Source: Pseudophaeobacter sp. EL27
GTDB taxonomy: Bacteria > Pseudomonadota > Alphaproteobacteria > Rhodobacterales > Rhodobacteraceae
DNA length: 64,000 bases
Direction: 5' to 3'
Assembly (NCBI RefSeq): GCF_900313025.1
Contig: NZ_OMPQ01000005.1
Coordinates: 62,001 to 126,000 of the forward strand
In this document: positions 1-8,856 of the stretch, one piece after another
Numbering within the stretch: the stretch's first letter is position 1
Layout: each line of letters starts with the position of its first letter
The notes under the pieces: generated by a model
Database searches by the model: none
Told to the model about the DNA's origin: nothing
The model's input: the letters and a program-made list of their open reading frames with translations, nothing else
Position numbers and translations under genes: made by a program

Positions 1-17
1 TGTCTGATCCTCTCCCA

Positions 18-1634
18 TCAGGCCCGCCCCACGCCAAAGGCATTGGGGTTGAGATCGCGGCGACGTGCTTCCATGCAGGTGGCGAGGCAAAAGCCAATCA
101 CCGCCCGACTGTCACGCGGGTCGATCATCCCCATGTCGAGCATCCGCCCCGAGGTGAAAAACGCGTCCGATTGGTTGTCAAAATGCGCCGCGATCCCGGC
201 ACTCTGCTTGGCCAGACGTGCTTCATCTACCTCAACACCCTTACGCTCCGCCGTGCGCCGCGCCACCTGCTCCATGGTCAGGGCCGCCTGTTCGCCGCCC
301 ATCACACCCGTCATGGCATTGGGCCAGGTGAACAGGAAGTCGGCGCCAAAGGCATGGCCGCACATGCCGTAGTTGCCCGCGCCAAAACTGGCCCCGGTAT
401 AGAGCGAGATCTTGGGCACCCGTAGATTGGTCACCGCCTGGATCATCTTGGAGCCATGTTTGATCATGCCCGCGCGCTCATAGGCGGTCCCAACCATGTA
501 CCCAGTGGTATTGCCCAGAAAGATCACCGGCGTGCCCGCCTGATCCATCGCCTGCAGGAAATGTGTCGCCTTGGTGGCGCCATCGGGATCAATCGGGCCG
601 TTGTTGCCCAGGATGCCCACCGGCTGACCCATGATATGCGCCTGCAGACAGACCAATGCCGGGCCGTAGTCTGGCTTGAAGTCGCGCAGGCGCGAGCCAT
701 CCACCAGCCGCGCCGCCAGCTCTCGCATGTCATAGGGCTTGCGGTAGTCAGCCGGAATCGCCCCGGCGAGTTCCTCGCCCGCGTATTTGGGCGGATCATA
801 CTCAACAGGTCCCTCAGTGCCCCGCTGCCAACCCAGACCTGCCATCACATCACGGGCGATCTCCAGCCCATGGGCGTCATCCTCGGCCAGATACTCCACC
901 AGGCCGGTGACCTCGGCGTGCATCTCGGCACCGCCCAGATCCGCATCGCGAGCGATCTCGCCTGTGGCGGCCTGCACCAGTGCCGCCCCGGCCAGCATTG
1001 CCATACCGTTGCCTTTGACCCCGATCACATAGTCCGACAGGCCGGGCTGATAGGCGCCCCCCGCGGTCGAGGCCCCGTGCAACACCGTGATCACCGGATT
1101 ACCCGCCGCCGAAAGCCGCGCCAGACCGGCAAACATGCCGCCACCATGAGCCCAGAGCTCAACCGTGTAGCGCGTGAGATCGGCCCCGGCACTCTCCACC
1201 AGATGCACAAAGGGCAGTTTCTGTTTCAGAGCGATGTCTATCGCCCCCAGGGCCTTATCCACTGATTTGCCGGTCATTGCGCCGGCATTGATTCCCGCAT
1301 CATCGACAAAGACCATACAGCGCACACCCGATACATAGCCGATCCCCAGAATGATCGAGGCCCCCGGGATCGAGGTCTCCGGGTCGGTGTCATCCACCAG
1401 ATAGGAGGCCATATTGTAGAGCTCAAGGAAAGGCATGCCGGGGTCGAGCAATGCGGCCAGACGTTCGCGTGGCGACAGCTGGCCACGTTTGTCAAAAACC
1501 GGGCGGCGTTGCTCCGATTTGGCTGCGGCACGAGCTTCCAAGGTGCGCATCCGCTCGACCTGGGCCAACATATCAGCCCGGTTCTGGGCAAAGCTGTCAC
1601 TAGCGGTGTTGATCCTGCTTTGAAAGGCTTTCAT
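18..1634 (-). CDS. Acyl-CoA carboxylase carboxyltransferase subunit (AtuC-like)
   Basis: 538-residue carboxyltransferase of the acetyl/propionyl/methylcrotonyl-CoA carboxylase beta family. It would transfer CO2 from carboxybiotin to an acyl-CoA in the cytoplasm. Both crotonase-like lobes are visible: a Gly/Ala-rich oxyanion region around residues 185-200 (GASTAGGAYQPG) and the C-lobe GASFGAGNYGMCG near residue 420. Length is normal for the beta subunit. It follows an AtuA-like gene on the same strand by 79 nt, so the two are probably one transcript; the biotin carboxylase subunit would lie beyond the left edge. The AtuA neighbour suggests geranyl-CoA-type or branched acyl-CoA carboxylation. 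Substrate is inference: methylcrotonyl-CoA carboxylase beta subunits look the same at this level. Confidence 0.85.
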   Translation of the reverse strand: MKAFQSRINTASDSFAQNRADMLAQVERMRTLEARAAAKSEQRRPVFDKRGQLSPRERLAALLDPGMPFLELYNMASYLVDDTDPETSIPGASIILGIGYVSGVRCMVFVDDAGINAGAMTGKSVDKALGAIDIALKQKLPFVHLVESAGADLTRYTVELWAHGGGMFAGLARLSAAGNPVITVLHGASTAGGAYQPGLSDYVIGVKGNGMAMLAGAALVQAATGEIARDADLGGAEMHAEVTGLVEYLAEDDAHGLEIARDVMAGLGWQRGTEGPVEYDPPKYAGEELAGAIPADYRKPYDMRELAARLVDGSRLRDFKPDYGPALVCLQAHIMGQPVGILGNNGPIDPDGATKATHFLQAMDQAGTPVIFLGNTTGYMVGTAYERAGMIKHGSKMIQAVTNLRVPKISLYTGASFGAGNYGMCGHAFGADFLFTWPNAMTGVMGGEQAALTMEQVARRTAERKGVEVDEARLAKQSAGIAAHFDNQSDAFFTSGRMLDMGMIDPRDSRAVIGFCLATCMEARRRDLNPNAFGVGRA

Positions 1635-1713
1635 CGACCTGTCCTCATTCCGGTATTCTTACGCATAGACGGCTGGGCTGGCCGTCCGAACTGTTGTTTT
1701 TTGTGATGAAACA

Positions 1714-3510
1714 TCATGCTGTGCCTCGCAGTTTCGCCCAAAGATCGGCATCCACAGGGATAGGCGCCGCCAAAAGCAACTGGCCATAGCCCTTGGCCTG
1801 GGGATCATTGCGCAGCGACGAGGTGCCGCCGCCGCCCAAAGTGCCATGCAGCAGAATGTTCATCGACTCAGATCCCGGCAGATAGAAGCGCTGGATCTCG
1901 CCGTCGCAGAAATGGCCAAAGACCTTTTGCAGGTGCTCAGGCGTCAGGCCTGCCCAGATCCAGGGCATCAGCGCAGGGTCCCGCGCCATCACGCCGATAT
2001 TGGCTATATCACCCTTGTCGCCGCTGCGGGCCCAGGCAAGATCCACCAGAGGAACCTCGACCGTCTTCTCCGCCTTTGGAGTGATGGGCAGATCGGGACG
2101 CGGTGCGTCAACCACCGCTACCCCCTGGAAAGCGGGGCATTGCAGCTCTCCTGCCTCGTCCAGCAGCCTGACCGCGACCTGGTCCTTTGGCGTCAGATAG
2201 GAAAACAGCGCCAGAACCGGAGAAGGCTTGGGCCGCGCCCCGGCAAATCCGCTAAGCCCCGGAGGTGTCGCCAACCCGAGGCCCACCGCCTCTTTCAGGA
2301 ACAGGCCCACAGCCCGCGCATCCGCGTGGCGCACCGCAATCTTGGCCGCCACTTCCCGCGATGGTCCAGAATTGCGCATTGCGCCAAACTGGCTTTCGGT
2401 GCCGATCAACTCGACACTGACATCTGCGTAGTCCGGAGCCTGCATCCGCTTGAGGGAGGTCCGACAGCGCTGTAACACTGTCTCGGCAAAATGCTGCGCT
2501 TTCTCTTCGGCATCGAGACCGTAAAAGGTAAAGACGTGACCGGACCGGAAACCATCTGCCCAGGTCAGGCAGGTCTTGTAGCTGTTTGGCACCCCTAAAC
2601 CACGCGCGCCTGCCACCAAAACCCGATCCGGGCCGACTTCTTCTAGCGTGACCTGAGAAAAATCGCAGGCGACATCCGGCAGCAGATAGGCCTGCGGGTC
2701 ACCGATCTCATAGAGCATCTGCTCGCCCACGCTGCCGCGCGAGACCAAACCGCCCGAGCCCTGCGGCTTACTGACCTCAAAACTGCCGTCGTTGCGCAGA
2801 TCGGCAATCGGATAACCGATCTCTGCCAGATTCTCAGCCACCAAGCGCCAGTCAGTGAAATTGCCTCCGGTGGCCTGAGGTCCGCATTCCAGAATATGAC
2901 CCGCCAGACTGGCGCCCGCCATGGCATCCAGATCATTTGGCACCCAGCCAAAGTGATGGATCGCCGCCCCCAGCGTCACCGCGCTGTCGACACAGCGCCC
3001 CGTGATCACGATATCGGCGCCACGGTCCAGAGCTGCGGCAATGGGAAACCCTCCGAGATAGGCATTGATACTGGCAATCTTGTTCACCGGCGGCAGCGCA
3101 CTGCCTGAAAACATCTCCTGCGGCGCGGCTTCAGCGATTTCCTCTGCTCGGTCCAACAGATCATCGCCCGTGACCACCGCCACTTTGAGCGACAGCCCCT
3201 GTTTCTTGATCTCTTCGCGTAGGGCTTCGGCGCAGGCCAGGGGGTTCATCCCCCCGGCGTTCGAGACAATCCGAACACCCTGCACTGCGATCTCGCGCAG
3301 GTTCGGCGCCATGGCAGAGGTGACAAAATCCGTCGCATAACCCGCCTTTGGATCCTTGACCCGTGCCCGCGCCAGGATCGCCATGGTGATCTCGGCCAGG
3401 TAGTCATAGACAATGAAATCCAACCCGCCCGCCGCCAAGAGCTGCGGCGTCGCCGCGCTGGCGTCTCCCCAAAATCCACTGGCCCCGCCGATACGCAGCT
3501 GCTGTGACAT
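1714..3510 (-). CDS. AtuA family (DUF1446) acyclic terpene utilization protein
   Basis: 598-residue two-part protein. Residues about 1-450 match the AtuA/DUF1446 domain, opening with a Gly-rich GGASGFWGDA segment; residues about 490-595 are the AtuA-like C-terminal domain with the LAWARSGDKGDIANIGV signature. The family is encoded in acyclic terpene (citronellol/geraniol) catabolic clusters of Pseudomonas, but its exact reaction is not settled. Here it heads a minus-strand operon with the carboxyltransferase downstream. A TetR-type dyad lies about 65 nt upstream of the start, so induction by an acyl-CoA is plausible. ATG at 3510 follows a purine-rich stretch and gives the family's usual N-terminus. 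Confidence 0.85.
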   Translation of the reverse strand: MSQQLRIGGASGFWGDASAATPQLLAAGGLDFIVYDYLAEITMAILARARVKDPKAGYATDFVTSAMAPNLREIAVQGVRIVSNAGGMNPLACAEALREEIKKQGLSLKVAVVTGDDLLDRAEEIAEAAPQEMFSGSALPPVNKIASINAYLGGFPIAAALDRGADIVITGRCVDSAVTLGAAIHHFGWVPNDLDAMAGASLAGHILECGPQATGGNFTDWRLVAENLAEIGYPIADLRNDGSFEVSKPQGSGGLVSRGSVGEQMLYEIGDPQAYLLPDVACDFSQVTLEEVGPDRVLVAGARGLGVPNSYKTCLTWADGFRSGHVFTFYGLDAEEKAQHFAETVLQRCRTSLKRMQAPDYADVSVELIGTESQFGAMRNSGPSREVAAKIAVRHADARAVGLFLKEAVGLGLATPPGLSGFAGARPKPSPVLALFSYLTPKDQVAVRLLDEAGELQCPAFQGVAVVDAPRPDLPITPKAEKTVEVPLVDLAWARSGDKGDIANIGVMARDPALMPWIWAGLTPEHLQKVFGHFCDGEIQRFYLPGSESMNILLHGTLGGGGTSSLRNDPQAKGYGQLLLAAPIPVDADLWAKLRGTA

Positions 3511-3574
3511 GTGCTTCCCCCTTCAGCTCCTCGCACCACCACTTCGTACAGGTGTTGACTCGGCGCAATTGATG

Positions 3575-3594
3575 AACAGACCAATCGTTCTGTT
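3575..3594. promoter_or_regulatory. Candidate TetR-type operator upstream of atuA
   Basis: Imperfect dyad with arms AACAGA and TCTGTT around an 8-nt centre (CCAATCGT). The size and ACAGA/TCTGT ends resemble operators of TetR-family repressors of acyl-CoA catabolism. It sits 65-84 nt upstream of the atuA start, where a repressor could cover the promoter. The regulator gene is not in the window. Confidence 0.45.
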
Positions 3595-3752
3595 TTAATC
3601 TGAGCCTAGCCAGCCACCACCTGCAACCAAAATCATCCCGCCTGGCGTTACGACGTTAAGTCACGCGGCACCTGTCGATATGTTACAGAATTGCGCCGCG
3701 ACATCTTAACTCGTTACGTTTCACTTGCCACGAATCGACAATCAGCATAATA

Positions 3753-3768
3753 CCGACCCAACGGTCGG
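3753..3768. promoter_or_regulatory. Candidate TetR-type operator upstream of the paa operon
   Basis: Perfect inverted repeat CCGACC-CAAC-GGTCGG, 35 nt before the thiolase start. The CCGACC/CGGTCGG form is typical of TetR-family sites, and PaaR repressors of phenylacetate genes belong to that family. No paaR gene is in the window, so the regulator is inferred. Confidence 0.5.
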
Positions 3769-3803
3769 CTTATTTCGCCACCAGATCAGGAGACGCGAAC
3801 ACC

Positions 3804-5006
3804 ATGGATGCATTCATCTGCGATGCCACCCGAACCCCAATTGGCCGCTACGGCGGTGCTCTGAGCCAAGTGCGGACCGACGACCTCGCTGCCGAACCTC
3901 TTGCTGCATTGGTTGCCCGCAACCCGCAGGTGGACTGGTCCAGCATTGATGATGTGATCTTTGGCGACGCCAACCAGGCCGGCGAAAGCAACCGCAACGT
4001 CGCCCGTATGGCCGCGCTGCTGGCAGGCCTGCCGGTGGATGTGCCCGGCACCACCATCAACCGCCTCTGCGCCTCTGGCATGGACGCCGTGGGCATGGCC
4101 TCGCGCGGGATCCGCGCTGGTGACTACGACATGGCCATCGCCGGTGGTGTCGAGAGCATGAGCCGCGCACCTTTTGTGATGCCAAAGGCGACATCAGCTT
4201 TCACCCGCGCCAATGCAGTTTACGACACCACTATTGGCTGGCGCTTTGTAAACAAGAAGATGCACCAGATGTATGGCACCGACTCGATGCCACAGACCGC
4301 CGACAATGTTGCCGCAGACTATGGCATCAGCCGCGCGGACCAGGACGCCTTTGCCGCCCGCAGCCAGGCCCGCTGGGCCGCCGCCCATGAGGCCGGCATC
4401 TTTGGCGATGAAATTACTCCGGTCTCGGTCCCCCAGCGCAAGGGTGACCCGGTTGTGGTCGACACCGACGAGCACCCCCGTCCCGGCACAGGCGCCGCCA
4501 AACTGGGTAAGCTCAAAGGCGTCAACGGCCCCGACCTGACTGTCACCGCCGGCAATGCCTCTGGCGTCAACGACGGCGCTGCTGCTATCTTGATGGCCAA
4601 TGAGGCCGCCGCGGCCAAGAATGGGTTGAAGCCCATGGCCCGCATCGTCGGCATGGCCGCCGCCGGGGTCGAGCCCCGCGTCATGGGCATCGGCCCGGTG
4701 CCTGCCACCCGCAAGGTGCTGGCCCGGACCGGTCTGACGATCGAGCAGATGGATGTGATCGAGCTCAATGAAGCCTTTGCCAGCCAGGGTCTGGCGACGC
4801 TTCGCGAGCTGGGTGTCGCCGATGATGCGCCCCACGTGAATCCTAACGGTGGCGCCATCGCCATCGGTCACCCCCTTGGCATGTCCGGCGCCCGCCTGGT
4901 GCTGACTGCCGCCTATCAACTGCAACGCACCGGTGGGCGCTATGCGCTGTGCACCATGTGTGTCGGCGTCGGTCAGGGCACCGCCCTGATCCTCGAACGC
5001 GTTTAA
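3804..5006 (+). CDS. paaJ: 3-oxoadipyl-CoA/3-oxo-5,6-dehydrosuberyl-CoA thiolase
   Basis: 400-residue thiolase. It cleaves 3-oxoadipyl-CoA (and the earlier 3-oxo-5,6-dehydrosuberyl-CoA) with CoA, the last step of phenylacetate degradation. The catalytic triad is complete: Cys89 in NRLCASGM, His356 in GHPLGMSG and Cys386 in [10 protein letters not shown]. The N-terminal [14 protein letters not shown] segment is typical of the PcaF/PaaJ subgroup. It is first in the operon, 30 nt before paaA, and has a GGAG ribosome-binding site 9 nt before ATG. A pcaF role in the beta-ketoadipate pathway cannot be told from sequence; the operon position favours paa. Confidence 0.9.
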   Translation: MDAFICDATRTPIGRYGGALSQVRTDDLAAEPLAALVARNPQVDWSSIDDVIFGDANQAGESNRNVARMAALLAGLPVDVPGTTINRLCASGMDAVGMASRGIRAGDYDMAIAGGVESMSRAPFVMPKATSAFTRANAVYDTTIGWRFVNKKMHQMYGTDSMPQTADNVAADYGISRADQDAFAARSQARWAAAHEAGIFGDEITPVSVPQRKGDPVVVDTDEHPRPGTGAAKLGKLKGVNGPDLTVTAGNASGVNDGAAAILMANEAAAAKNGLKPMARIVGMAAAGVEPRVMGIGPVPATRKVLARTGLTIEQMDVIELNEAFASQGLATLRELGVADDAPHVNPNGGAIAIGHPLGMSGARLVLTAAYQLQRTGGRYALCTMCVGVGQGTALILERV

Positions 5007-5036
5007 GCCAGCAACCCTATAAGGGAGGAGCAAGTC

Positions 5037-6014
5037 ATGTATGCACAGATGGTACAATCCGAAGCGAGCACCGATGATCCGGAAAAGCTGGCCGCCTTTC
5101 AGGCCCGCATTGATGCCGGAGAAAAGATCGAACCCAAGGACTGGATGCCTGCGGGCTACCGCAAGACACTGATCCGCCAGATCGGTCAGCACGCCCACTC
5201 AGAAATCGTTGGCCAGCTGCCGGAGGGCAACTGGATCACCCGTGCCCCCACTCTGGAACGCAAGGCGATCCTGCTGGCCAAGGTCCAGGATGAGGCCGGT
5301 CACGGGCTCTATCTCTACTGCGCCGCCGAAACGCTGGGTGTCAGCCGGGATGAGCTGACCGAAATGCTGCTGGACGGGCGGATGAAATACTCCTCCATCT
5401 TCAACTACCCCACCCTGAACTGGGCCGATATGGGCGCAGTGGGCTGGCTGGTTGATGGCGCGGCAATCATGAACCAGGTGCCACTGCAGCGGACCTCCTT
5501 TGGACCATACTCGCGCGCCATGATCCGGGTCTGCAAGGAAGAGAGCTTCCATGCGCGTCAGGGGTTTGACGCCATTCGCAAGATGGCGACAGGCACACCT
5601 GCGCAGAAGAAGATGGCCCAGGACGCAGTGAACCGCCTCTGGTTCCCGGCGCTGATGATGTTTGGGCCCTCGGACGCAGATTCCGTGCATTCGACCCAAT
5701 CCATGGCCTGGAAAATCAAGATGAACACCAATGACGAGCTGCGTCAGAAATTCGTCGACCAGACCGTGCCGCAGATTGAATTCCTCGGGCTCGACCTGCC
5801 GGACGAAGGCATCACATGGAACGAAGAGCGCGGTCATTACGACTATTCCGACCCCGACTGGTCCGAGTTCTTTGACGTGATCAAGGGCAATGGCCCGTGC
5901 AACACCGACCGCCTCGCGGCCCGTAACAAGGCCTGGAAAGACGGGGAATGGGTCCGCGACGGATTGCTGGCCCATGCCCGCAAGAAAGCCGCCCGCAAAC
6001 ATGCCGCCGAATAA
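5037..6014 (+). CDS. paaA: 1,2-phenylacetyl-CoA epoxidase catalytic subunit PaaA
   Basis: 325-residue ferritin-like diiron monooxygenase subunit that epoxidises the ring of phenylacetyl-CoA within the PaaABCE complex. All six iron ligands are present at positions corresponding to those of the E. coli enzyme, each shifted by 14: Glu56, Glu86 and His89 (QDEAGH), Asp140, Glu169 and His172 (KEESFH). Length is normal. GGGAGGAG precedes ATG 5037. It is followed at 72 nt by paaB. This intact site is the reference for judging the degenerate paralogue at 8857. Confidence 0.96.
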   Translation: MYAQMVQSEASTDDPEKLAAFQARIDAGEKIEPKDWMPAGYRKTLIRQIGQHAHSEIVGQLPEGNWITRAPTLERKAILLAKVQDEAGHGLYLYCAAETLGVSRDELTEMLLDGRMKYSSIFNYPTLNWADMGAVGWLVDGAAIMNQVPLQRTSFGPYSRAMIRVCKEESFHARQGFDAIRKMATGTPAQKKMAQDAVNRLWFPALMMFGPSDADSVHSTQSMAWKIKMNTNDELRQKFVDQTVPQIEFLGLDLPDEGITWNEERGHYDYSDPDWSEFFDVIKGNGPCNTDRLAARNKAWKDGEWVRDGLLAHARKKAARKHAAE

Positions 6015-6086
6015 GCAGCCAAGTAACCTAACGATTATGCGCCCTGCCAGATCTCGCAGGGCCGCCACAGCCAGGAGAACTGAGCT

Positions 6087-6371
6087 ATGAAAAACGAATG
6101 GCCCCTCTGGGAAATCTTCATCCGCGGTCAACATGGTATGAGCCACCGTCACGTCGGCTCGCTGCATGCACCTGATGCCGAAATGGCGATCAAGAACGCC
6201 CGCGACGTCTACACTCGCCGCAATGAGGGCGTATCGATCTGGGTGGTTGAGGCCAACCATATCGCCGCCTCTTCGCCCAGCGACAAAGGCCCGCTGTATG
6301 AGCCTTCTGAGTCCAAGGTCTACCGTCACCCGACCTTCTTTGACATTCCTGACGAAGTGGGAGCGATGTAA
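6087..6371 (+). CDS. paaB: 1,2-phenylacetyl-CoA epoxidase subunit PaaB
   Basis: 94-residue non-catalytic bridging subunit of the phenylacetyl-CoA epoxidase. It opens with EWPLWEIFIRGQHGMSHRHVGSLHA, the hallmark of the family, and ends with the usual YRHPTFFDIPDEVG segment. An AGGAG site lies 8 nt upstream. The stop overlaps the paaC start by one base (TAATG arrangement), indicating translational coupling. Confidence 0.95.
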   Translation: MKNEWPLWEIFIRGQHGMSHRHVGSLHAPDAEMAIKNARDVYTRRNEGVSIWVVEANHIAASSPSDKGPLYEPSESKVYRHPTFFDIPDEVGAM

Positions 6372-7144
6372 TGGCGGCCCCGCTCACACAAGATGAGGCC
6401 CTGTTTCAGTTCCTGCTGCGCATGGGCGACAACACCCTGATCCTGGGTCACCGGGTCAGCGAGTGGTGTGGCCACGCGCCGGTTCTGGAAGAGGACATTG
6501 CCCTGGCCAATACGGCGCTGGATCTGATTGGTCAGACCCAGATGTGGCTGGGCCTGGCGGGTGACGTTCAGGGCGAAGAGAAATCGGCTGATGATCTGGC
6601 CTTTCTGCGCGATGTCTGGGATTTTCGCAACGTGCTGCTGGTCGAGGTTCCAAACGAAGACTTTGGCCGCACCCTGATGCGCCAGTTCCTGTTTGATGCC
6701 TGGCATTCGATCCAGCTGGGGCATCTGATGAAGTCCTCGGATGAGCGCATCGCGGCCATCGCGGCCAAGACCAGCAAAGAGGTCGCCTATCACCTGGAGC
6801 GCTCTGCCGATACGGTTGTGGGCCTGGGCGACGGCACCGCGCAAAGCCATGACTACATGCAGGCGGCGCTGGACTATCTGTGGCCCTACGTAGGTGAGAT
6901 GTTCGCCTCTGATGAGGTCGACGCCGCCATGGTCAAAGCGGGCATTGCGCCTGACCCGGCATCGCTGCGCACCGATTATGACGCGCTGATCGGGCGCGTG
7001 CTGGCTGAGGCCACACTGGCCATTCCGGACAGCGGCTTTGCCCATAAGGGTGGGCGCAACGGCAAGATGCATACCGAGCACCTGGGCCATCTGTTGACCC
7101 ATATGCAGTGGCTGCAGCGCGCCTATCCCGGCGCCAGCTGGTAA
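6371..7144 (+). CDS. paaC: 1,2-phenylacetyl-CoA epoxidase structural subunit PaaC
   Basis: 257-residue ferritin-like partner of PaaA. In the known complex PaaC is an inactive diiron-protein fold that forms the heterodimer with PaaA. The sequence shows the expected helices, including GDNTLILGHRVSEWCGHAPVLEEDIALAN near the N-terminus and HTEHLGHLLTHMQWLQRAYPGASW at the C-terminus. It starts on the last base of paaB and ends 130 nt before paaD; that gap holds two strong hairpins. Confidence 0.95.
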   Translation: MAAPLTQDEALFQFLLRMGDNTLILGHRVSEWCGHAPVLEEDIALANTALDLIGQTQMWLGLAGDVQGEEKSADDLAFLRDVWDFRNVLLVEVPNEDFGRTLMRQFLFDAWHSIQLGHLMKSSDERIAAIAAKTSKEVAYHLERSADTVVGLGDGTAQSHDYMQAALDYLWPYVGEMFASDEVDAAMVKAGIAPDPASLRTDYDALIGRVLAEATLAIPDSGFAHKGGRNGKMHTEHLGHLLTHMQWLQRAYPGASW

Positions 7145-7200
7145 AACAGTACTGGCAATAAAAGAAATGAGGGCAACGCCTGACCCTGGGTGGGTGCGAA

Positions 7201-7249
7201 AGCGCCCTCCCGTGGGGAGGGTCGGGCGCTGCCCGGCCTCACGGCCGGG
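7201..7249 (+). repeat. Two adjacent hairpins between paaC and paaD
   Basis: First hairpin 7201-7230 has outer arms AGCGCCC and GGGCGCT and an inner CCCTCCC/GGGAGGG. The second, 7232-7249, is CCCGGCC-TCAC-GGCCGGG with seven perfect pairs. Neither is followed by a U-run, so these look like an intra-operon REP-type or mRNA-processing element rather than a terminator. Confidence 0.6.
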
Positions 7250-7274
7250 AAAAACACCGCAACGAGGAACGCAC

Positions 7275-7748
7275 ATGAGCCAATTACATGAACAGCCAAG
7301 TGTAGACCAAATCTGGGAATGGCTCGACGCCGTGCCAGATCCGGAGATTCCGGTGATCAGCCTGGTGGACCTGGGCATCATTCGTGGCGTGGACTGGCAA
7401 GAGGATACGCTCGTGGTCGCCGTCACTCCGACCTATTCCGGCTGCCCGGCAACAGCGATCATCAACCTCGATATTGAGACAGCCCTGCGCGATCACGGTC
7501 TGGAAAAGATCCAGCTGAAAACGCAGATCTCCCCCCCCTGGACCACCGACTGGATGAGTGAGAAGGGTCGCGCCAAACTGGAAGAGTTTGGCATTGCCCC
7601 ACCGCAGGCGGCAGGTGGACCGGAACGCTGCCCCAACTGCAAAAGCACAAATGTCACCCGTGTGAGCCAGTTTGGCTCCACCCCCTGTAAGGCTCACTGG
7701 CGCTGCCAGGACTGTCTTGAACCCTTTGATTATTTCAAGTGCATCTGA
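7275..7748 (+). CDS. paaD: Phenylacetyl-CoA epoxidase Fe-S maturation protein PaaD
   Basis: 157-residue protein with an N-terminal MIP18/DUF59 domain (PDPEIPVISLVDLGIIRGV, then TPTYSGCPA) and a C-terminal Cys-rich zinc-ribbon-like segment (CPNCKSTN, CRWCQDC-like WRCQDCLEPF, final FKC). PaaD is thought to help insert iron-sulfur clusters into PaaE. An upstream in-frame start at 7167 would read through the hairpin element; ATG 7275 has GAGGAACG at good spacing and gives the family N-terminus, so it was chosen. paaE follows after 10 nt. Confidence 0.93.
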   Translation: MSQLHEQPSVDQIWEWLDAVPDPEIPVISLVDLGIIRGVDWQEDTLVVAVTPTYSGCPATAIINLDIETALRDHGLEKIQLKTQISPPWTTDWMSEKGRAKLEEFGIAPPQAAGGPERCPNCKSTNVTRVSQFGSTPCKAHWRCQDCLEPFDYFKCI

Positions 7749-7758
7749 GGAGAGCTCC

Positions 7759-8832
7759 ATGGCGCGCTTCCACCAACTCGAAGTTACCGATGTCCGCAAA
7801 ACCATCCGCGATGCGGTTGTGGTTTCCCTAAAGCCCGTCAATGGCGCGGCAGCGGAATTTGATTTCACCCAGGGCCAGTACCTGACCTTCCGGCGCGACT
7901 TTGACGGCGAAGAGCTGCGCCGCAGCTATTCGATCTGTGCCGGCAAGGGCGATGGTCTTTTGCAAGTCGGCATCAAACGGGTCGATGGCGGCGCCTTCTC
8001 GACCTGGGCCAATACCGAATTGCAGGCCGGCGAGATGCTAGAGGCAATGCCGCCCATGGGTAGCTTTTTCACCCCATTGGATGCCAGCGCCGCCAAGAGC
8101 TACCTGGGCTTTGCCGGTGGCTCCGGTGTTACCCCGGTTTTGTCGATCCTGAAGACAACTCTGGAAGCCGAGCCAGACTCCACCTTCACGCTGATCTATG
8201 CCAACAAGGGTGTGAACACGATCATGTTCCGCGAGGAGCTGGAAGATCTGAAGAACATCTACATGGGCCGCTTCAACGTGATCCATATCCTGGAATCCGA
8301 TGCCCAGGAAATCGACCTCTTCACCGGGCTGGTGACTGAGGAGAAATGCGCCCAGCTGTTTGAGCACTGGATCGACATCAAATCCGTCGACACGGCCTTT
8401 ATCTGCGGGCCTGAGCCCATGATGCTGGGCATTGCCTCTGCCCTACGCACAGCAGGTCTGGACGACAGCCAAATCAAGTTCGAGCTCTTTGCCAGCGCCC
8501 AACCCGGCCGCGCCAAGCGCAAAGAGGGGAGTGCAGATGCTGCCAGTGCCGGCAATCAGGCCACCGCAGCGATCACCCTGGATGGCTCAACCCAGACGGT
8601 GCAGATGGGCAAGGATATGACCATTCTGGACGCCGCTTTGGAAAACGCCATGGATGCCCCCTACGCCTGTAAGGCCGGGGTGTGCTCGACCTGCCGCTGC
8701 AAGGTGATCGAGGGCGAAGTGGATATGGTCGCCAACCATGCACTGGAAGATTACGAGGTCGAAAAGGGCTATGTGCTCTCCTGCCAGGCCTTCCCGGTCA
8801 CCGACAGGGTTGTTGTCGATTACGATCAGTAA
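7759..8832 (+). CDS. paaE: 1,2-phenylacetyl-CoA epoxidase reductase PaaE
   Basis: 357-residue NAD(P)H oxidoreductase delivering electrons to PaaA. It has an FAD-binding ferredoxin-reductase fold (RRSYSICAG near residue 54), an NAD-binding domain (FAGGSGVTPVLSILK) and a C-terminal plant-type [2Fe-2S] domain with Cys304, Cys309, Cys312 and Cys342. Start ATG 7759 follows GAGGAGAG and lies 10 nt after paaD. An earlier in-frame start inside paaD would add 29 unlike residues and was not used. Confidence 0.95.
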   Translation: MARFHQLEVTDVRKTIRDAVVVSLKPVNGAAAEFDFTQGQYLTFRRDFDGEELRRSYSICAGKGDGLLQVGIKRVDGGAFSTWANTELQAGEMLEAMPPMGSFFTPLDASAAKSYLGFAGGSGVTPVLSILKTTLEAEPDSTFTLIYANKGVNTIMFREELEDLKNIYMGRFNVIHILESDAQEIDLFTGLVTEEKCAQLFEHWIDIKSVDTAFICGPEPMMLGIASALRTAGLDDSQIKFELFASAQPGRAKRKEGSADAASAGNQATAAITLDGSTQTVQMGKDMTILDAALENAMDAPYACKAGVCSTCRCKVIEGEVDMVANHALEDYEVEKGYVLSCQAFPVTDRVVVDYDQ

Positions 8833-8856
8833 CGCGTTTAAGAGGAAGGACATATC

